From: Pseudomonadota bacterium
GTDB taxonomy: Bacteria; Pseudomonadota; Alphaproteobacteria; Rhizobiales; Methyloligellaceae
Length of the DNA stretch: 6,911 nt
Reading direction: 5' to 3'
Assembly: GCA_022567275.1 (NCBI GenBank)
Contig: JADFHH010000090.1
Coordinates: forward strand, 1-6,911
Under the pieces are notes generated by a model. That model saw nothing but the letters and a program-made list of their open reading frames with translations. It ran no database searches and was not told the origin of the DNA. Both the position numbers and the translations under genes were made by a program. The number at the start of each line of letters is the position of its first letter. Position 1 is the stretch's first letter. Shown piece after piece: positions 1 to 5,694 of the stretch.

Positions 1-124
1 GCCGGTTGCCATAGGGTGCGTTGGCGTGATCGCCGAGATAGACAAGTTGCAGATGGGGAAACCGGCGCACCAGGACGCGGAATATGGTGAGGCCGCCATG
101 GCCGGAATCGAACAGTCCAATCAT
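1..124 (-). CDS. murI: glutamate racemase MurI, N-terminal 41 codons (runs off left edge)
   Basis: MurI interconverts L- and D-glutamate in the cytoplasm and supplies D-glutamate for peptidoglycan. Only the N-terminus is visible. It opens with MIGLFDSGHGGLT (residues 1-13), the family signature that carries the conserved Asp (residue 6) and the following Ser-Gly. VYLGDHANAPYG follows at about residues 28-39, matching the YLGD...PYG block of the family. The catalytic cysteines would lie beyond the edge. ATG at 124 is the only usable start, because an in-frame TGA lies at 137-139 (complement) with no start codon between. The upstream AGG is a weak ribosome site. The gene starts 31 bases after the fabI stop on the same strand, so co-transcription with the fab genes is likely. 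Assignment rests on the signature and is strong despite the short length. Confidence 0.88.
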   Translation of the reverse strand, partial: MIGLFDSGHGGLTIFRVLVRRFPHLQLVYLGDHANAPYGNR

Positions 125-155
125 TGCCTGTAACGTTCATGCCGGATCGTGAAAA

Positions 156-1019
156 TTACTCGGCCGCTTCGGAACTCCGGTCAGGTATCGCCACGCCCTC
201 GAAAACCTTGAGGGCGTCGAGTTCCGGCGTCGACACGATATTGTAGCCGCAATCGGCGTAATGCACCTCGCCGGTCACCGCGCCCGAGAGATCCGACAGC
301 AGATACAGCGCCGCGCCGCCCACTTCATCGAGATGGGGGTTGCGCTTGAGCGGCGAATGCGCTTTTTGAAAATTGAAGATCGAACGGGCGTCGGAAATGG
401 CGGCGCCGGCAAGGGTGCGCATGGGACCGGGCGAGAGCGCGTTGACGCGGATGCCGCGGGCGCCGAAATCCACCGCGAGATAACGCACGCTGGCTTCGAG
501 CGCCGCCTTGGCCACGCCCATCACATTATAACAAGGGACCACGCGCGACGCGCCGCCAAAACTCAAGGTGAGCATCGAGCCGCCATCATTCATCAATTCC
601 GCCGCGCGCTTGCAAACCTCGGTGAAGGAGAAACAGGAGATCACCATGGTGCGCACAAAATTGTCGCGGCTGGTGTCGGCGTAGCGGCCGCTCAGCTCGG
701 TGCGGTCGGAAAAGGCCAGCGCGTGCACCACGAAATCGAGCGACCCCCATTTGTCGCCAATGATCTTGAACACATTGTCGACGCTGGCGAGATCTTCCAC
801 ATCGCAGGATTCAATAATTTTGGACCCGACGGATTCAGCGAGTGGAATGGCGCGCCGTCCAAAGGCATCGCCCTGATAGGTGAAGGCCAGTTCAGCGCCC
901 TGCCCGGCCAGTACCCGGGCGATGCCCCAGGCGATCGACCGGTTGTTGGCGACGCCCATGACAAGCCCCTTCTTGCCGGCCATCAGCGGTCCGGGGGACG
1001 CGATGTCAGTGTCTGTCAT
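156..1019 (-). CDS. fabI: enoyl-ACP reductase (NADH), FabI
   Basis: FabI reduces trans-2-enoyl-ACP, the last step of each fatty acid elongation cycle, in the cytoplasm. The 287-residue protein is a short-chain dehydrogenase with the FabI nucleotide site GVANNRSIAWGIA at 22-34. The active site is Tyr164-x6-Lys171 (YNVMGVAK), and SPGPMRTLA at 196-204 is the substrate-loop anchor. The residue matching E. coli Tyr146 is Phe154, as in mycobacterial InhA. The position of E. coli Gly93, where changes are known to affect triclosan binding, is Ala102. No good ribosome site precedes the ATG at 1019. Met13 (ATG at 983) sits just before the conserved MAGKKGLV and could be the real start. The gene follows fabB by 45 bases and precedes murI by 31, all on one strand. 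Confidence 0.95.
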   Translation of the reverse strand: MTDTDIASPGPLMAGKKGLVMGVANNRSIAWGIARVLAGQGAELAFTYQGDAFGRRAIPLAESVGSKIIESCDVEDLASVDNVFKIIGDKWGSLDFVVHALAFSDRTELSGRYADTSRDNFVRTMVISCFSFTEVCKRAAELMNDGGSMLTLSFGGASRVVPCYNVMGVAKAALEASVRYLAVDFGARGIRVNALSPGPMRTLAGAAISDARSIFNFQKAHSPLKRNPHLDEVGGAALYLLSDLSGAVTGEVHYADCGYNIVSTPELDALKVFEGVAIPDRSSEAAE

Positions 1020-1028
1020 TTATGCTAA

Positions 1029-1041
1029 GCTGGTTACCAGC
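1029..1041. promoter_or_regulatory. 13-base palindrome in the fabB-fabI gap
   Basis: GCTGGT-T-ACCAGC is a perfect 6-bp dyad with a single central base. It lies 9 bases upstream of the ATG used here for fabI. It could be a regulator site or an RNA hairpin affecting fabI translation. The TGGT/ACCA half sites recall gammaproteobacterial FadR sites, but those have three bases between the halves, so the match is imperfect. No function is shown. Confidence 0.3.
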
Positions 1042-1064
1042 CCCTTTGTTTGCACCTTAAAAAA

Positions 1065-2282
1065 CTATCCGTCATAGCGTTTGAAAACGAGCGTGGCGTT
1101 GGTGCCGCCAAACCCAAATGAGTTGGACATGATGCAATCGATCTGAGCATTGTCCTCGCGTTCACGCAGGATTGGCATATCCGCCATGTCCGGGTCCAAC
1201 TCTTCGATATTCGCCGACTCGCACAAAAAGCCGTTGTTCATCATCAACAGCGAATAGATGGATTCCTGCGCCCCCGTGGCCCCAAGAGAATGGCCGGTCA
1301 GCGATTTTGTGGCGCTGATTTTTGGAATGTCATTGCCGAAAACCTCACGGATCGCCTCGATTTCGCGTATATCGCCCACCGGCGTGGAGGTGCCGTGCGG
1401 ATTGATATAATCGACTTTGCAGTCCAGATCCTTCATCGCCATGCGCATGCAGCGCACGGCGCCCTCACCCGAGGGCGCGACCATGTCGAAGCCGTCGGAG
1501 TTGGCGCCATATCCGGCGATCTCGCCATGGATTTTCGCGCCCCTGGCCCTGGCGTGCTCAAGTTCCTCCAGTACCAGCACACCGGCGCCCCCGGCGATGA
1601 CGAAGCCGTCGCGGTTGGCGTCGAATGCGCGGCTCGCCTTGGCCGGTGTGTCGTTGAATTTCGAGGACAGGGCATTCATGCCGTCGAACAGGACCGACAA
1701 ACCCCACTCGAGTTCTTCGGAGCCGCCGGCGAAGACGATGTCCTGCTTGCCCCACTGGATCATTTCCGCACCATTGCCGATGCAGTGCGCGGAGGTGGAA
1801 CAGGCCGAGGAGATGGAATAGTTCACGCCCTTGATGTGAAACGGCGTGGCCAGGGTGGCGGACGCGGTCGAGCACATGGCCTTGGGCACCACGAAGGGGC
1901 CAACCTTCCTGGGACCGCGATTGCGGGTGGTGTCCGCCGCCTGGATGATGGCCTTGGTGGACGGCCCGCCCGAACCCATGATGAGACCGGTTCGCTCGTG
2001 GGACACCTCATTCTCTTCCAGGCCGGAATCCTGGATCGCCTGCTCCATGGCGATATAGTTCCACGCCGATCCGGCGCCCATGAACCGGCGCACTTTCCGG
2101 TCCAGCGCGTCTTCCCAGTCGAGTTGCGGCGCGCCATACACATGGGAGCGGAACCCCATTTCGGCATAGTCATCCGACCTCACGATACCGGATTTGGCCT
2201 CACGCAGGGATGCCGTCACTTCCTGGGTGTTGTTTCCGATAGATGAAACGATCCCCATACCGGTGACCACCACTCGTCTCAT
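1065..2282 (-). CDS. fabB: beta-ketoacyl-ACP synthase I, FabB
   Basis: FabB condenses acyl-ACP with malonyl-ACP and is needed to elongate the cis-unsaturated product of FabA. The 405-residue protein matches the usual family length. It has the thiolase-fold catalytic triad: Cys161 in SSACSTSAHC, His296 in NPHGTSTPVGD and His331 in SLTGHSLGATG. Lys326 lies just before the last motif, and the gatekeeper loop SFGFGGTN is at 388-395. The start at 2282 is well supported by AAGAGGA eight bases upstream. The gene begins 19 bases after the fabA stop, which is the classic fabA-fabB pair for anaerobic-type unsaturated fatty acid synthesis. The immediate linkage to FabA and the SSACSTSAHC block favour FabB over FabF. 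Nothing is missing or broken. Confidence 0.95.
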   Translation of the reverse strand: MRRVVVTGMGIVSSIGNNTQEVTASLREAKSGIVRSDDYAEMGFRSHVYGAPQLDWEDALDRKVRRFMGAGSAWNYIAMEQAIQDSGLEENEVSHERTGLIMGSGGPSTKAIIQAADTTRNRGPRKVGPFVVPKAMCSTASATLATPFHIKGVNYSISSACSTSAHCIGNGAEMIQWGKQDIVFAGGSEELEWGLSVLFDGMNALSSKFNDTPAKASRAFDANRDGFVIAGGAGVLVLEELEHARARGAKIHGEIAGYGANSDGFDMVAPSGEGAVRCMRMAMKDLDCKVDYINPHGTSTPVGDIREIEAIREVFGNDIPKISATKSLTGHSLGATGAQESIYSLLMMNNGFLCESANIEELDPDMADMPILREREDNAQIDCIMSNSFGFGGTNATLVFKRYDG

Positions 2283-2301
2283 ATAAAATGTCCTCTTACC
2301 G

Positions 2302-2823
2302 CTAGGCGCCTTGGGTGGAATCCTGAAATAAACCCACGCGTAAATTGTCAGCTTTATAAATCACGTCACCGTCGAGCCTGAGCACGCCATCGCCGATGCC
2401 AAGGGTGAATTTTCGCCGTATCACACGCTTCAACTCAACCACATATTCGATCCTTGTTGCGCTCGGCTCAACGATGCCGCTGAATTTGACCTCGCCGACG
2501 CTCAGCGCACGGCCCCTTCCCGGTGCGCCGAGCCAGCCAAGGAAAAACCCCAGCATTTGCCACAGCGCGTCAAGGCCGAGACAACCCGGCATAACCGGAT
2601 CGCCCTTGAAATGACAGGGGAAAAACCAATGGTCCGGCCTGATTTCGAATTCCGCGACAATCAGGCCCTTGCCATGCTCGCCGCCCTCTTCCTCTATTCG
2701 CGAGATGCGGTCGAACATCAGCATTGGCGGCAACGGCAATTGCGCATTGCCCTGGCCGAAAAGCTCGCCGCGGGCACAGGCAAGCAATTCTTCATATTCG
2801 TAGCTCGAACGGCGTTCGGACAT
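2302..2823 (-). CDS. fabA: 3-hydroxydecanoyl-ACP dehydratase/isomerase, FabA
   Basis: FabA dehydrates 3-hydroxydecanoyl-ACP and isomerises trans-2- to cis-3-decenoyl-ACP, the branch point to unsaturated fatty acids. From the chosen start the protein has 173 residues, close to the roughly 172 of E. coli FabA. The hot-dog active site is complete: His71 in CHFKGDPVMPGC and Asp85 in GLDALWQ. The ending DNLRVGLFQD is also typical. The frame stays open to an ATG at 2880, which would add 19 residues of low similarity to FabA. I prefer ATG 2823 because MSERRSSYEYEELL aligns with the usual N-terminus and GAGGA lies ten bases upstream. It is the first gene of the minus-strand fabA-fabB-fabI-murI run and is divergent from irr. 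Confidence 0.95.
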   Translation of the reverse strand: MSERRSSYEYEELLACARGELFGQGNAQLPLPPMLMFDRISRIEEEGGEHGKGLIVAEFEIRPDHWFFPCHFKGDPVMPGCLGLDALWQMLGFFLGWLGAPGRGRALSVGEVKFSGIVEPSATRIEYVVELKRVIRRKFTLGIGDGVLRLDGDVIYKADNLRVGLFQDSTQGA

Positions 2824-2883
2824 TGTGGTCGTATCCTCGGCGCGTGGGCGGCGAATCCGGTTACTCGTTGATCCGCTCATTCC

Positions 2884-2949
2884 CTAACATACTCGGTTCA
2901 GCATCAAAAGCCTGATGCCGCGCGGGAGTTTGATGTTGGGATCAGCCAT
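2884..2949 (-). other. possible 21-codon upstream ORF before fabA
   Basis: A short frame (ATG at 2949, TAG at 2884-2886) begins MADPNIKLPRG and ends three bases before the ATG at 2880 that would start the long form of fabA. It has no clear ribosome site. It could be a leader peptide or chance. It is recorded because it sits exactly in the fabA leader. Confidence 0.15.
2901..2918. promoter_or_regulatory. dyad in the fabA-irr divergent intergenic region
   Basis: GCATCA-aaagcc-TGATGC is a perfect 6-bp inverted repeat with a 6-base centre. It lies 78 bases upstream of the fabA ATG and 116 bases before irr. It could be an operator or a leader hairpin. The rest of the 2824-3033 gap shows only weak promoter-like matches, for example TTGCCC at 2965-2970 and TAGGGT at 2988-2993 with a 17-base spacer toward irr. 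I found no classical Irr iron-control-element palindrome. Confidence 0.3.
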
Positions 2950-3033
2950 GGTGGATAGCGAGTATTGCCCACTGGCGCGGAAGACGATAGGGTACACCCT
3001 GGTTTGAGTTGAACTGGGAAGGCTACCACGGTT

Positions 3034-3435
3034 ATGAAGAATGTCCCCGATATACTTCGCCAATCGGGTCTGCGCCCCACGCGCCAGCGCGTGGCGCTGG
3101 CGGAGTTGCTGTTCGCCAGAGGCGACCGGCATCTGACGGCCGAACGGTTGCATGAAGAGGCGGTCAGCAACGACGTGCCGGTTTCGCTGGCGACCGTATA
3201 CAATACGCTGCATCAGTTCACCGAAGCCGGGCTGCTGCGCGAAGTGGCGGTGGAAGGCGCAAAAACCTATTTTGACACCAACACGTCAAATCATTGCCAT
3301 TTCTTCTGCGAGCGCGATGGCGTCCTCATCGACATCCCGACCGAAGGGTTGAGCGTGGAGGGAATACCCGAACCGCCCGAAGGCATGGAAGTGTCGCGCG
3401 TGGATGTGCTGGTGCGGCTGGTGGACAAGCAATGA
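3034..3435 (+). CDS. irr: Irr, Fur-superfamily iron/heme-responsive regulator
   Basis: Irr is the alphaproteobacterial Fur-family repressor/activator that tracks iron through heme. The 133-residue protein has the winged-helix domain at about 8-70: LRQSGLRPTRQRVALAELL and the recognition region SLATVYNTLHQFTEAGLLRE at 51-70. The dimerisation part follows (TYFDTNTSN, then IPEPPEGMEV at 111-120). These last blocks point to Irr over Fur, Zur or Mur, and the zinc CxxC pairs of Fur are absent. The heme/metal motif, three consecutive histidines in well-studied Irr proteins, reads His87-Cys88-His89, with a further Cys92. The N-terminal Cys-Pro heme motif of Bradyrhizobium Irr is absent, as in many Irr proteins. 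GGGAAGG at 3016-3022 is a distant ribosome site. The gene is divergent from fabA. Confidence 0.88.
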   Translation: MKNVPDILRQSGLRPTRQRVALAELLFARGDRHLTAERLHEEAVSNDVPVSLATVYNTLHQFTEAGLLREVAVEGAKTYFDTNTSNHCHFFCERDGVLIDIPTEGLSVEGIPEPPEGMEVSRVDVLVRLVDKQ

Positions 3436-3508
3436 CGAAGACGAGTCGTGTTCTTGAGCATTTAGTAAACTATACGTGTATATTCAATGAAAATAAGTGA
3501 GATTACGC

Positions 3509-3528
3509 GCTAAGGTTCGGACCCTAGC
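3509..3528. terminator. weak hairpin between convergent irr and wrbA
   Basis: GCTAAGGT-TCGG-ACCCTAGC pairs over 8 positions with one A-C mismatch and a 4-base loop. It overlaps the wrbA stop at 3524-3526 and lies 74 bases after the irr stop. There is no clear T run on either side, so a terminator role is tentative. The 88-base gap is notably AT-rich around 3460-3500 and contains a small TATAC-GT-GTATA dyad. Confidence 0.3.
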
Positions 3529-4132
3529 TAATCAGCTTTTGCGCGATCGTCGCCACATGGTGGCCCTGGAAGCTTGCCAGGTTCAGCTCTTTTTGCGACG
3601 GCTGGCGCGAGCCGTCCGGTGCGGCGATCGTCGCCGCGCCGTATGGCGAGCCGCCGCGCACTTCCGAAACATCCGCCAGATCGGGCGCGGAATAGGGCAG
3701 GCCGACGATAATCATGCCGTGATGCAGCAGCGTGTGGTGGAACGAGGTGATGGTCGTCTCGCCGCCGCCGCCGGTGCCGGTCGATGTGAATACGGAGCCG
3801 ATTTTTCCGATCAGCGCGCCCTGGGCCCACAGCGCGCCGGTCTGGTCGAGGAAATTTCGCATCTGCGAGGACATGTTGCCAAAGCGCGTCGGCGTTCCGA
3901 AGATGATCGCGTCGAACTCTTTCAAATCGTCGGGGACAAGAATTTGCGCGGGCTGCTCGACCTTCATGCCCGAGGACCGCATGGCCTCTTCCGGCATCAG
4001 CTCGGGCACGCGCCGCACCTGCACTTCCGCCCCCTCGACGGCGCGCGCGCCGGTGGCGACCGCATAGGCCATGGTTTCGATATGCCCGTAGGAGCTGTGA
4101 TAGACGATCATGATTTTCGGTGCGCGTGCCAT
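3524..4132 (-). CDS. wrbA: NAD(P)H:quinone oxidoreductase, WrbA type (flavodoxin-like)
   Basis: WrbA-type proteins are FMN-binding tetramers that reduce quinones by two electrons and protect against oxidative and quinone stress in the cytoplasm. From the chosen start the protein has 202 residues, near the 198 of E. coli WrbA. FMN contacts are visible: SSYGHIET at 13-20, TPTRFGNMSSQM at 80-91 and FTSTGTGGGGETT at 115-127. HHGMIIVG (137-144) and VRGGSPYGAATIA (158-170) complete the type IV signature. The frame stays open to 4237, but the extra 35 residues match nothing in the family, and MARAPKIMIVYHSSYGH is the normal N-terminus. The upstream GGGA ribosome site is weak. It is divergent from the acetyltransferase and convergent with irr, and nothing suggests an operon. 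Confidence 0.93.
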   Translation of the reverse strand: MARAPKIMIVYHSSYGHIETMAYAVATGARAVEGAEVQVRRVPELMPEEAMRSSGMKVEQPAQILVPDDLKEFDAIIFGTPTRFGNMSSQMRNFLDQTGALWAQGALIGKIGSVFTSTGTGGGGETTITSFHHTLLHHGMIIVGLPYSAPDLADVSEVRGGSPYGAATIAAPDGSRQPSQKELNLASFQGHHVATIAQKLIS

Positions 4133-4251
4133 ATGCTGTTCCCGGCGGTCTTCAAGAGCTAGGGTAAGGACCCGGCGCATCGCAAGTCGAATCGCCGCAC
4201 AACTTAAACCACGTAAGCGGATGGCGTGAAATACCAAAGTGACGAGCTTCC

Positions 4252-4767
4252 ATGACCAATCCTGAATTTACCCTGCGCCCGGAGCGCGCCGAGGATGAAC
4301 CGGCCTTGAGAGAGCTGGCTGAAGCGATTTTCGGCCCCGGCCGGTTTGCCCGCACCCCCTACCGGGTGCGCGAGGGGGCGGCTGTTGCCGGGGAGCTCAG
4401 CGTGACCGCCTGGTGCGGCGATGAACTGGCCGGTTCGATCCGTTTTACCGCCATACGCATCGGCGCGGCGGGCGGGGCGCTGCTGCTCGGTCCGCTGATG
4501 ATCGGGGCGAAATGGGCCGGCAAGGGCTGCGGACGCGCGCTGATCGAACAGGGCCTGACGCTTGCGCGCGAACGCGGGACCGCATTGGTGCTGCTGGTTG
4601 GCGATGTTCCCTATTATGAACGCTTCGGGTTCCGGCGCGTGCCGCCCGGGCGGATTACATTGCCGGGACCGGTGGACCCGGAGCGTTTACTGGCGGTTGA
4701 GTTGAAACCCGGCGCGCTGCGGGACTATGAAGGCCCGGTTCAGGGGGAGCAGGATGGGTCAAGCTAA
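4252..4767 (+). CDS. GNAT family N-acetyltransferase (YhbS-like)
   Basis: This 171-residue protein has the GNAT fold: N-terminal LRPERAEDEPALREL at 8-22, strands at 52-70, and the acetyl-CoA pyrophosphate loop KWAGKGCGRALIEQGL at 87-102, which fits R/Q-x-x-G-x-G/A with Lys at the first position. VLLVGDVPYYERFGF at 113-127 is the motif B region. The GD-x-x-YYERFGF form is typical of the COG3153 (YhbS-like) group of predicted acetyltransferases. It transfers an acetyl group from acetyl-CoA to an unknown acceptor, and the substrate cannot be read from sequence. The start at 4252 has only a weak GACGAG upstream but gives the normal N-terminus. The C-terminal tail after about residue 160 is low complexity. 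The stop falls two bases before the direct repeat that flanks the putative inserted segment. Confidence 0.85.
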   Translation: MTNPEFTLRPERAEDEPALRELAEAIFGPGRFARTPYRVREGAAVAGELSVTAWCGDELAGSIRFTAIRIGAAGGALLLGPLMIGAKWAGKGCGRALIEQGLTLARERGTALVLLVGDVPYYERFGFRRVPPGRITLPGPVDPERLLAVELKPGALRDYEGPVQGEQDGSS

Positions 4768-4769
4768 AC

Positions 4770-4777
4770 GAAAAATG
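4770..4777. repeat. left direct repeat, possible target-site duplication
   Basis: GAAAAATG lies directly outside the left inverted repeat. GAAAAACG lies directly outside the right one at 6034-6041. Seven of eight bases match. The A run makes a chance match easier, so the evidence is suggestive only. Confidence 0.35.
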
Positions 4778-4795
4778 GGGAGTGTCTCGGTTTGA
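4778..4795 (+). repeat. left terminal inverted repeat, 18 bp
   Basis: GGGAGTGTCTCGGTTTGA matches the reverse complement of 6016-6033 at 17 of 18 positions (A versus T at position 4). A second colinear match, GGATAGCGGA, follows at 4853-4862. It pairs with the same word on the other strand at 5957-5966, at about the same distance from its end. Confidence 0.7.
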
Positions 4796-4976
4796 AATTG
4801 GCCGCTATGCGCTAAGGACGGACGTGTGGAGCCGAGGCGCCTTATGCCGGCTGGATAGCGGAACGGACATTGCAAGGGAGCAACTCGTACAACCGTAGTT
4901 GACCCAACGCGGACATGAAGCCTCTCGTAATCGACTTCCGCTTTCAGAGATAAAGCGTGAGCCATATTGTTTTCTC
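4796..4976. repeat. left non-coding arm with degenerate GCGGACAT-type repeat units
   Basis: This stretch has no credible gene. It contains words such as GCGGAACGGACATTGC (4858-4873) and TTGACCCAACGCGGACAT (4899-4916). These resemble each other and the units in the right arm at 5950-6020, which read in the opposite direction. They look like the degenerate GGGTCAA/ATGTCCGC intergenic repeats that I recall being common in alphaproteobacteria and often mis-annotated as small proteins. The frames that run through it are not convincing as proteins. Confidence 0.45.
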
Positions 4977-5007
4977 TTGCGCTTGGCTCCGGCAGCCCAT
5001 ATATAAA
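4977..5007 (+). promoter_or_regulatory. candidate promoter for cspA
   Basis: TTGCGC (4977-4982) and TATATA (5000-5005), which overlaps TATAAA at 5002-5007, are separated by 17 bases. This is the best sigma70-like match in the gap and is aimed at cspA. A start near 5012 would give a leader of about 170 bases (to 5183), similar in length to the long leaders of cold-induced csp genes. I could not identify a cold-box motif. Confidence 0.5.
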
Positions 5008-5183
5008 CCACTGGCGCGCCGAGAAGTTGGATAGGCGTACCCTCTCAAGTTATCAGGTTAGACGACTACCATTTATGGACTGCCGACTTTTCCCGACATC
5101 TTCGAGACCTTTGCAGGGCGTGGCGCTGGACGGTGCTGCGCACTCCGAATATCCAATACATACTGACGGGAAAGGAAATCCCC

Positions 5184-5399
5184 ATGGCCACGAATGGCAC
5201 TGTAAAATTTTTTAATCACTCACGCGGCTTCGGCTTTGTTACGCCGGAAGACGGTAGCAAAGACGTTTTTATCCATGCGACCGCACTTGAGGCAGCTGGT
5301 ATTCCGAGCATCGATGAAGGCGACAAGATCACCTTCGACATCGAAGACGACCAGCGCGGCCGCGGCAAGCAGGCAGCCAACGTACAGCTTGCTCAATAA
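5184..5399 (+). CDS. cspA: cold shock protein, CspA family
   Basis: This is a 71-residue single cold shock domain protein. Such proteins bind single-stranded RNA and DNA and act as RNA chaperones in the cytoplasm. RNP1 is visible as RGFGFV (14-19) and RNP2 as DVFIHATAL (27-35). The start VKFFNHSRGFGFVTPEDG is normal except for His-Ser-Arg at 12-14, where Lys-Gly is commoner. The end FDIEDDQRGRGKQAANVQLA is typical for alphaproteobacterial members. The frame is open further upstream to a GTG at 5133. I chose ATG 5184 because MATNGTVKFF is the family N-terminus and AAAGGAAA lies a few bases before it. The gene has its own candidate promoter and a strong hairpin 26 bases after the stop. Which paralogue it is cannot be told, so the symbol is generic. 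Confidence 0.95.
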   Translation: MATNGTVKFFNHSRGFGFVTPEDGSKDVFIHATALEAAGIPSIDEGDKITFDIEDDQRGRGKQAANVQLAQ

Positions 5400-5422
5400 T
5401 CTCTTCCATTAGAGTTTGAGAT

Positions 5423-5458
5423 TTCAAACCGCCGGGGCTACGGCCCTGGCGGTTTGGA
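5423..5458 (+). terminator. strong TACG-loop hairpin after cspA
   Basis: AAACCGCCGGGGC (5426-5438) pairs with GCCCTGGCGGTTT (5443-5455) over 13 positions with a single G-T wobble, closed by the tetraloop TACG between C and G. C(UACG)G is one of the extra-stable UNCG loops. Outer pairs extend the stem to 5423 and 5458. No T run follows directly (only TTTG-TTTT from about 5467), so it may be a terminator, a partial attenuator or an mRNA 3'-end stabiliser between cspA and the next gene. Confidence 0.65.
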
Positions 5459-5479
5459 CATAGGGAAATTTGTTTTAAA

Positions 5480-5677
5480 ATGCTCTCCAGACCCGAACAA
5501 CGAGACGCGCCGCTGCAGGATGACAATTCTGCGAAACCTGTTGTTGAGCGCGAGGAAGAGCCAAAGACCAGGAAGTGTCTGGTTTGCCAGTCGCCATTTC
5601 CAAGTGCCTGGGCTGGCGAACGCATTTGCCGGCGGTGCAAATCCTCATCATCGTGGCGGAGTGGTGCGCTGAGATAA
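5480..5677 (+). CDS. small zinc-ribbon protein (CxxC-x13-CxxC)
   Basis: This 65-residue protein has Cys33-x2-Cys36 and Cys50-x2-Cys53, spaced as in a zinc ribbon (KCLVCQSPFPSAWAGERICRRCK). It is followed by the serine-rich, basic tail KSSSSWRSGALR. The first 30 residues are acidic and probably unstructured. I recognise the pattern as one of the small uncharacterised alphaproteobacterial proteins with a C-x-x-C...F-x-S-x-x-x-G-x-R-x-C-x-x-C core. Its function is unknown, with nucleic-acid binding the usual guess. The ATG at 5480 is the only reasonable start. The nearest ribosome-like sequence, AGGGAAA, is rather far upstream at 5462-5468. It lies 80 bases after cspA with the TACG hairpin between, so its expression probably depends on readthrough. 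The cysteine pattern supports a real gene. Confidence 0.75.
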   Translation: MLSRPEQRDAPLQDDNSAKPVVEREEEPKTRKCLVCQSPFPSAWAGERICRRCKSSSSWRSGALR

Positions 5678-5678
5678 C

Positions 5679-5694
5679 GGCCTCAAAAGAGGCC
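5679..5694 (+). terminator. hairpin after the zinc-ribbon gene
   Basis: GGCCTC-AAAA-GAGGCC is a perfect 6-bp stem that starts one base after the stop codon. No T run follows, so it is an imperfect intrinsic terminator or a 3'-end stabilising hairpin. Confidence 0.45.

Noticed and set aside
261..1028. Long plus-strand frame opposite fabI
   Set aside because: It is the antisense shadow of fabI, with a His/Ala/Gly/Arg-rich composition and no domain. FabI itself has complete motifs.
1290..2246. 318-codon plus-strand frame opposite fabB
   Set aside because: Antisense of a fully conserved ketoacyl synthase, with low-complexity translation and no family resemblance.
2824..2880. 19-residue N-terminal extension of FabA from ATG 2880
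   Set aside because: Not part of the FabA family alignment. The internal ATG at 2823 has a good ribosome site and gives the normal length.
3468..3485. AT-rich TATAC-GT-GTATA dyad between irr and wrbA
   Set aside because: Short, AT-rich and between convergent genes, so a chance dyad is more likely than an operator.
3497..4162. 221-codon plus-strand frame opposite wrbA
   Set aside because: Antisense shadow with Arg/His-rich composition. WrbA has all its FMN motifs on the other strand.
4133..4237. 35-residue N-terminal extension of WrbA from ATG 4237
   Set aside because: No similarity to the family N-terminus. It would also reach to within 15 bases of the divergent acetyltransferase start.
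4759..4965. 68-codon minus-strand frame in the cspA upstream region
   Set aside because: It runs through the repeat arm and reads like the spurious proteins predicted from degenerate intergenic repeats. It has no ribosome site and overlaps the acetyltransferase end.
4967..5215. 82-codon plus-strand frame overlapping the cspA start
   Set aside because: It lies in the cspA leader in another frame and shows no domain.
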